Under the pieces are notes generated by a model. The model was given only the letters and a program-made list of their open reading frames with translations. It ran no database searches and was not told the origin of the DNA. Shown here piece by piece: positions 19,061 through 21,298 of a stretch of DNA of 21,298 nucleotides (position 1 is the first letter of the stretch; every line of letters begins with the position of its first letter). Both the position numbers and the translations under genes were made by a program. The stretch is from contig BFEA01000204.1 of the NCBI GenBank assembly GCA_003427395.1, positions 983,872-1,005,169 on the forward strand, read 5' to 3'. This DNA comes from Chara braunii (Eukaryota > Streptophyta > Charophyceae > Charales > Characeae).

Positions 19061-19190
19061 AGCATCCTGATCATCAAATCCAACACAGGCAAATTCTCAA
19101 TCCTAGTACTAAGCAAGAATATGATGATGGTGGTCTTCAAAGACCCCAATCATGCTTCCAACCTGATAAACAAACACACCACACTGCCCT
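19049..19190 (+). other. Short coding-like stretch after the GAT repeats
   Basis: The plus strand reads DDDDEQHSILIIKSNTGKFS, then MVVFKDPNHASNLINKHTT. It is open and coding-like but short, with no motif I know, and runs straight into the dimer array. It could be a remnant of a larger protein broken by the microsatellite, or chance. Confidence 0.2.
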
Positions 19191-19201
19191 CGAAGACCAA
19201 T

Positions 19202-20235
19202 GCTGGAGCAACGCTGGCCGGAGTCGGAGCCAGGTGGCGCAACTCTGTGACCCAGCTTAGTGGGGGCGTGAGGCCTGGTAGAGAGCTCTGGGGGGCTGTT
19301 TGCGAGGGCAGTCCCAGTGGTCATTGGGGGTCGTAACTGGAGCAATGCTGGCCGGTGCTGGAGCAAGGTGGTGCAACTCTGTAACCTAACCTGATGGGAG
19401 TATGAGGCCTGGAAGAGCTTCGGTTCGTACTGAAAACATCCATGCTGGTGGTGGTCGCAGGTGGATTGATTAGGTTTCACCTATCTGATTCGTGGTTGGG
19501 AGGCTTTTTACTATTTTTTTAATTTGGTTTGCCGCTCGAGAAGGTTGTAGGAATAGGTGCTATCTGGCAATTCATCTGTGGTCCTGTGAAGGGTGGTTGA
19601 AAATTCGGCGGCCTTCGAAGACCGATGCTGGAGCAACGCTGGCCGGAGCCCGAGCCAGGTGGCGCAACTCTGTGCCCTAGCTTAGTGGGGGCGTGAGGCC
19701 TGGTAGAGAGCTCTGGGGGGCTGTGTGCGGGGGCAGTCTNAGTGGTCATCGGGGGTCGTAACTGGAGCAATGCTGGCCGGTGCTGGAGCAAGGTGGTGCA
19801 ACTCTGTAACCCAACCTGATGGGAGCATGAGGCCTGGAAGAGCTTCGGTTTTTGTGCTGAAAACAGCCATGCTGGTGATGGTCATAGGTGGATTGAATAG
19901 GTTTCACCTATCTGATTTGTCGGTGGTTCTTATGAATGTCTTAGGACTCTAGGGACTCTTAGCAACCCATCCTAGGCGGTCTGAAGCGGTTATACTCAGT
20001 GATCTGTGGCTGTTCGATGCCAGAACGACGCTGGCCGGTGCTGGGGTGATGCCCTGTAACCTGCTGATGCAAGAGCGTGAGGCCTGGTAGAGAGATCTGG
20101 GGATGCTTTGGGGTGGGCATCCCAAGGGACATCCAAGGCTTGCTGCTGGGATGACGCTGGTCGGAGCTGGGGCGAGTTGTGTTGCCCTGTAACCCAGCAG
20201 GGTTGGGGTGTGAGGCCTGGAAGAGCTCAGCAGGG
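19202..20235 (+). repeat. Array of three A-B dimers, units of about 130 bp
   Basis: Six related units share ctgg(a/g)..(a/g)a(c/t)gctgg(c/t)cgg, a CTGT(A/G)ACCC-like block and GTGAGGCCTGG(T/A)AGAG. Starts are A1 19203, B1 19337, A2 19628, B2 19762, A3 20020 and B3 20146. A units have GGCCTGGTAGAGAG, B units GGCCTGGAAGAGCT, so the types alternate. A-to-B spacing is 134, 134 and 126 bp; dimer spacing is 425 and 392 bp. Dimers 1 and 2 are nearly identical, dimer 3 more diverged. One N lies at 19740. Short open frames across the array are repeat by-products. No family recognised. Confidence 0.85.
19503..19603. repeat. Inverted repeat, right arm
   Basis: This is the reverse-complement partner of 18294-18394. 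On the minus strand it reads TDELPDSTYSYNLLERQTK before stops, so the peptide DSTYS..LLER is shared with the left arm. It lies between the first and second dimers of the 19202-20235 array. Confidence 0.75.
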
Positions 20236-20314
20236 AGTAAGACTGTGTTGGAAAGTCTTAGAAAGGCTTCTCAGCAGGGAGTAAGACTGTGTTGGAAAGT
20301 CTTAGAAAGGCTTC
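20227..20314 (+). repeat. 44-bp perfect tandem duplication
   Basis: The 44 bp starting tcagcagggagtaagactg at 20227 repeats exactly at 20271. It directly follows unit B3 of the dimer array. The identity of the copies points to a recent event or an assembly artefact. Confidence 0.95.
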
Positions 20315-20440
20315 TTAGGGATCCTGAGGGTTGTAGCTTTCGTAGGACTTCTGTGGCAGCCTATTGCATGTGTAGTTCCTTATTAGCTCATTAGATATTC
20401 ACGGACTGATCTCAGTCGAAGCCGGGTAATGGCCCCGGTA

Positions 20441-20516
20441 TCTCAAATGATCTCAAATGTTCTCAAATGTTCTCAAATGTTCTCAAATGTTTTCAAATGT
20501 TCTCAAATGTTCTCAA
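20441..20516 (+). repeat. 10-bp minisatellite TCTCAAATGT
   Basis: There are seven full units and a partial eighth, starting at 20441, in register every 10 bp. There is one T for C change and one final A for T in the first unit. It lies just upstream of the third LINE 3' stem-loop. Confidence 0.95.
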
Positions 20517-20541
20517 TGATCTGTACAATTTGATATGGGAC

Positions 20542-20560
20542 GCTGGGCCCGGTTCCCAGC
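20542..20560 (+). promoter_or_regulatory. Conserved 3' stem-loop, third copy with covariation
   Basis: GCTGGG-CCCGGTT-CCCAGC has the same loop and stem length as the other two copies. The closing pair next to the loop is G-C instead of A-U, a compensatory double change. It is preceded by GGGAC and followed within about 45 bp by the poly-A region. Confidence 0.7.
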
Positions 20561-20639
20561 ACGTGCTGCTCCCCACGAATAGACTGGAGCATTTTTTTTT
20601 TGTTAAAAAAAAAAAGAAAAAAAAAGGATGTTTTCATGT

Positions 20640-21298
20640 CCCTGAATTTGCGAGGCTACGCCCGCTTAGCCCCTACGGGGCCCTATCTGCAACAAGGTCG
20701 GCCGCCCTAAGTGAAGGCAGGCACGACAGGCCCTTTGGGCCTCATTCTTCAGGGTACCCCGCAACGGGGAAATTCAGACAGTTGCGTTGCGCCAGTTGGT
20801 TGAATGAATCCAGGCCCTGGGCCGCCTGCGTAAATTAATGTGAAGCAGGCCCTGGGCTGGATACGGGTACCGGGCCAAACACAGGCCGAAAGCAGTTGGG
20901 AGCATGCAACCACTTCAGGCCCAAGGCCTGCTCTCTTCGTGACTGGGCCTGTGCCTACCGGGGCCTACCGGAAGCTTCCTGGACTGGACGCAGGCAGGCC
21001 ACTTCGATATAGGGAAGGGCCTGCCTCCTCATTCGGCATTCGGGTGCTGGCTGCATGCTGTGTGAGCGCTGCTGCGCAATCCGCTGGCTGGCTGGCACTC
21101 ACGCTCTCACAGGCGAGTAGGAGGGAGCACGCAGCCATAGCCAAGCTGCGCTGCTGTATGCTAGGTGAAGCGCAGGGTGGTCCTTGGGGTGCTAGCGGCA
21201 TCTGTGCGGTGTGGATCGGGGTTGTGAGTGTTACGAGAGACATACCTGGTGCTGAAGCGTGCGACATTGGTCGCCATATGCTCGTACTTCGGGAACGC
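20640..21298. other. GC-rich region with many AGGCC/GGGCCT motifs; no gene seen
   Basis: Short palindromic motifs recur: aggccctttgggcct, caggccctgggccgcc, caggccctgggctgg, caggcccaaggcctg, ggggcctaccgg and others, mostly between 20710 and 21030. The minus-strand frame 21267-20965 (100 aa) is Ala/Ser-rich and shows no motif, so I do not accept it. No RNA gene recognised. Confidence 0.4.

Larger units (their letters stand above)
20401..20627 (+). mobile_element. LINE 3' end, plus strand, with poly-A
   Basis: Signals in order are GGGTAATGGCCCC (about 20424-20436, also found on the minus strand of the 1081-1230 element), the 10-bp minisatellite, the stem-loop 20542-20560, and a T run followed by an interrupted A run (20605-20627). 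This is the 3' tail of an element related to LINE-A. No ORF2 precedes it, so it is strongly 5'-truncated or its upstream part has become the repeat array. No AATAAA is visible. Confidence 0.6.

Noticed and set aside
20441-20516. Possible CRISPR-like array
   Set aside because: The 10-bp units abut with no spacers. It is a simple minisatellite in eukaryotic DNA.
20640-20700. Possible rRNA fragment (GC-rich, gcccgcttagcccctacgg)
   Set aside because: I could not match it to any conserved rRNA core; composition alone is not evidence.
20965-21267. 100-residue Ala/Ser-rich minus-strand frame at the right edge
   Set aside because: Low complexity, no motif, no promoter context; GC-rich DNA often leaves such frames open.

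Overview
The window looks like repeat-rich nuclear DNA of a eukaryote. I see no intact host gene, rRNA, tRNA or CRISPR array. It is a patchwork of decayed non-LTR retrotransposons (LINEs), poly-A/T tracts, microsatellites and tandem duplications. The LINE proteins are of the plant type: an APE endonuclease, an L1-like reverse transcriptase (RT) and a C-terminal CCHC zinc finger of the zf-RVT kind. I therefore infer a plant or streptophyte alga; a charophyte such as Chara is possible, but I cannot prove it.

Layout. (1) 1-1900: low-information DNA with a two-copy direct repeat (248-550), an antisense 5'-truncated LINE 3' end (1081-1230) and one copy of a dispersed repeat (1761-1877). (2) About 1950-9973, plus strand: LINE-A, near full length. 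It has a 5' UTR with a TATA-like box, an ORF1 broken into pieces (2489-5041), an ORF2 (5019-9273) with APE, RT and zf-RVT domains, a 3' UTR, AATAAA and 35 A's. It is inactivated by stop codons, frameshifts, a 16-bp triplication, a 157-bp duplication and changes in catalytic motifs. (3) 9978-11290: the second copy of the dispersed repeat, a weak coding remnant and A-rich degenerate repeats. (4) 11294-12439, plus: LINE-B, the C-terminal end of a different ORF2. (5) 12729-13166, plus: a fragment resembling the fingers region of a reverse transcriptase that does not look like the LINEs here. (6) About 13230-18296, minus: LINE-C, with ORF1 (CCHC-like knuckle) on the right and ORF2 to its left; 263-bp and 34-bp tandem duplications break it. 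(7) 18294-20627: an inverted-repeat pair enclosing a (GAT)n tract and the start of a three-dimer array, then a 44-bp tandem duplication, a 10-bp minisatellite and another LINE 3' end with poly-A. (8) 20640-21298: GC-rich DNA full of AGGCC/GGGCCT motifs.

Two signals stand out. A 19-nt stem-loop lies near all three LINE 3' ends on two strands, and one stem pair shows a compensatory change (A-U to G-C) with an unchanged loop. The second is the ordered A-B dimer array at 19202-20235. The dense head-to-tail duplications are a third, weaker theme, which may be biological or may come from assembly. I found no convincing new multi-gene system.
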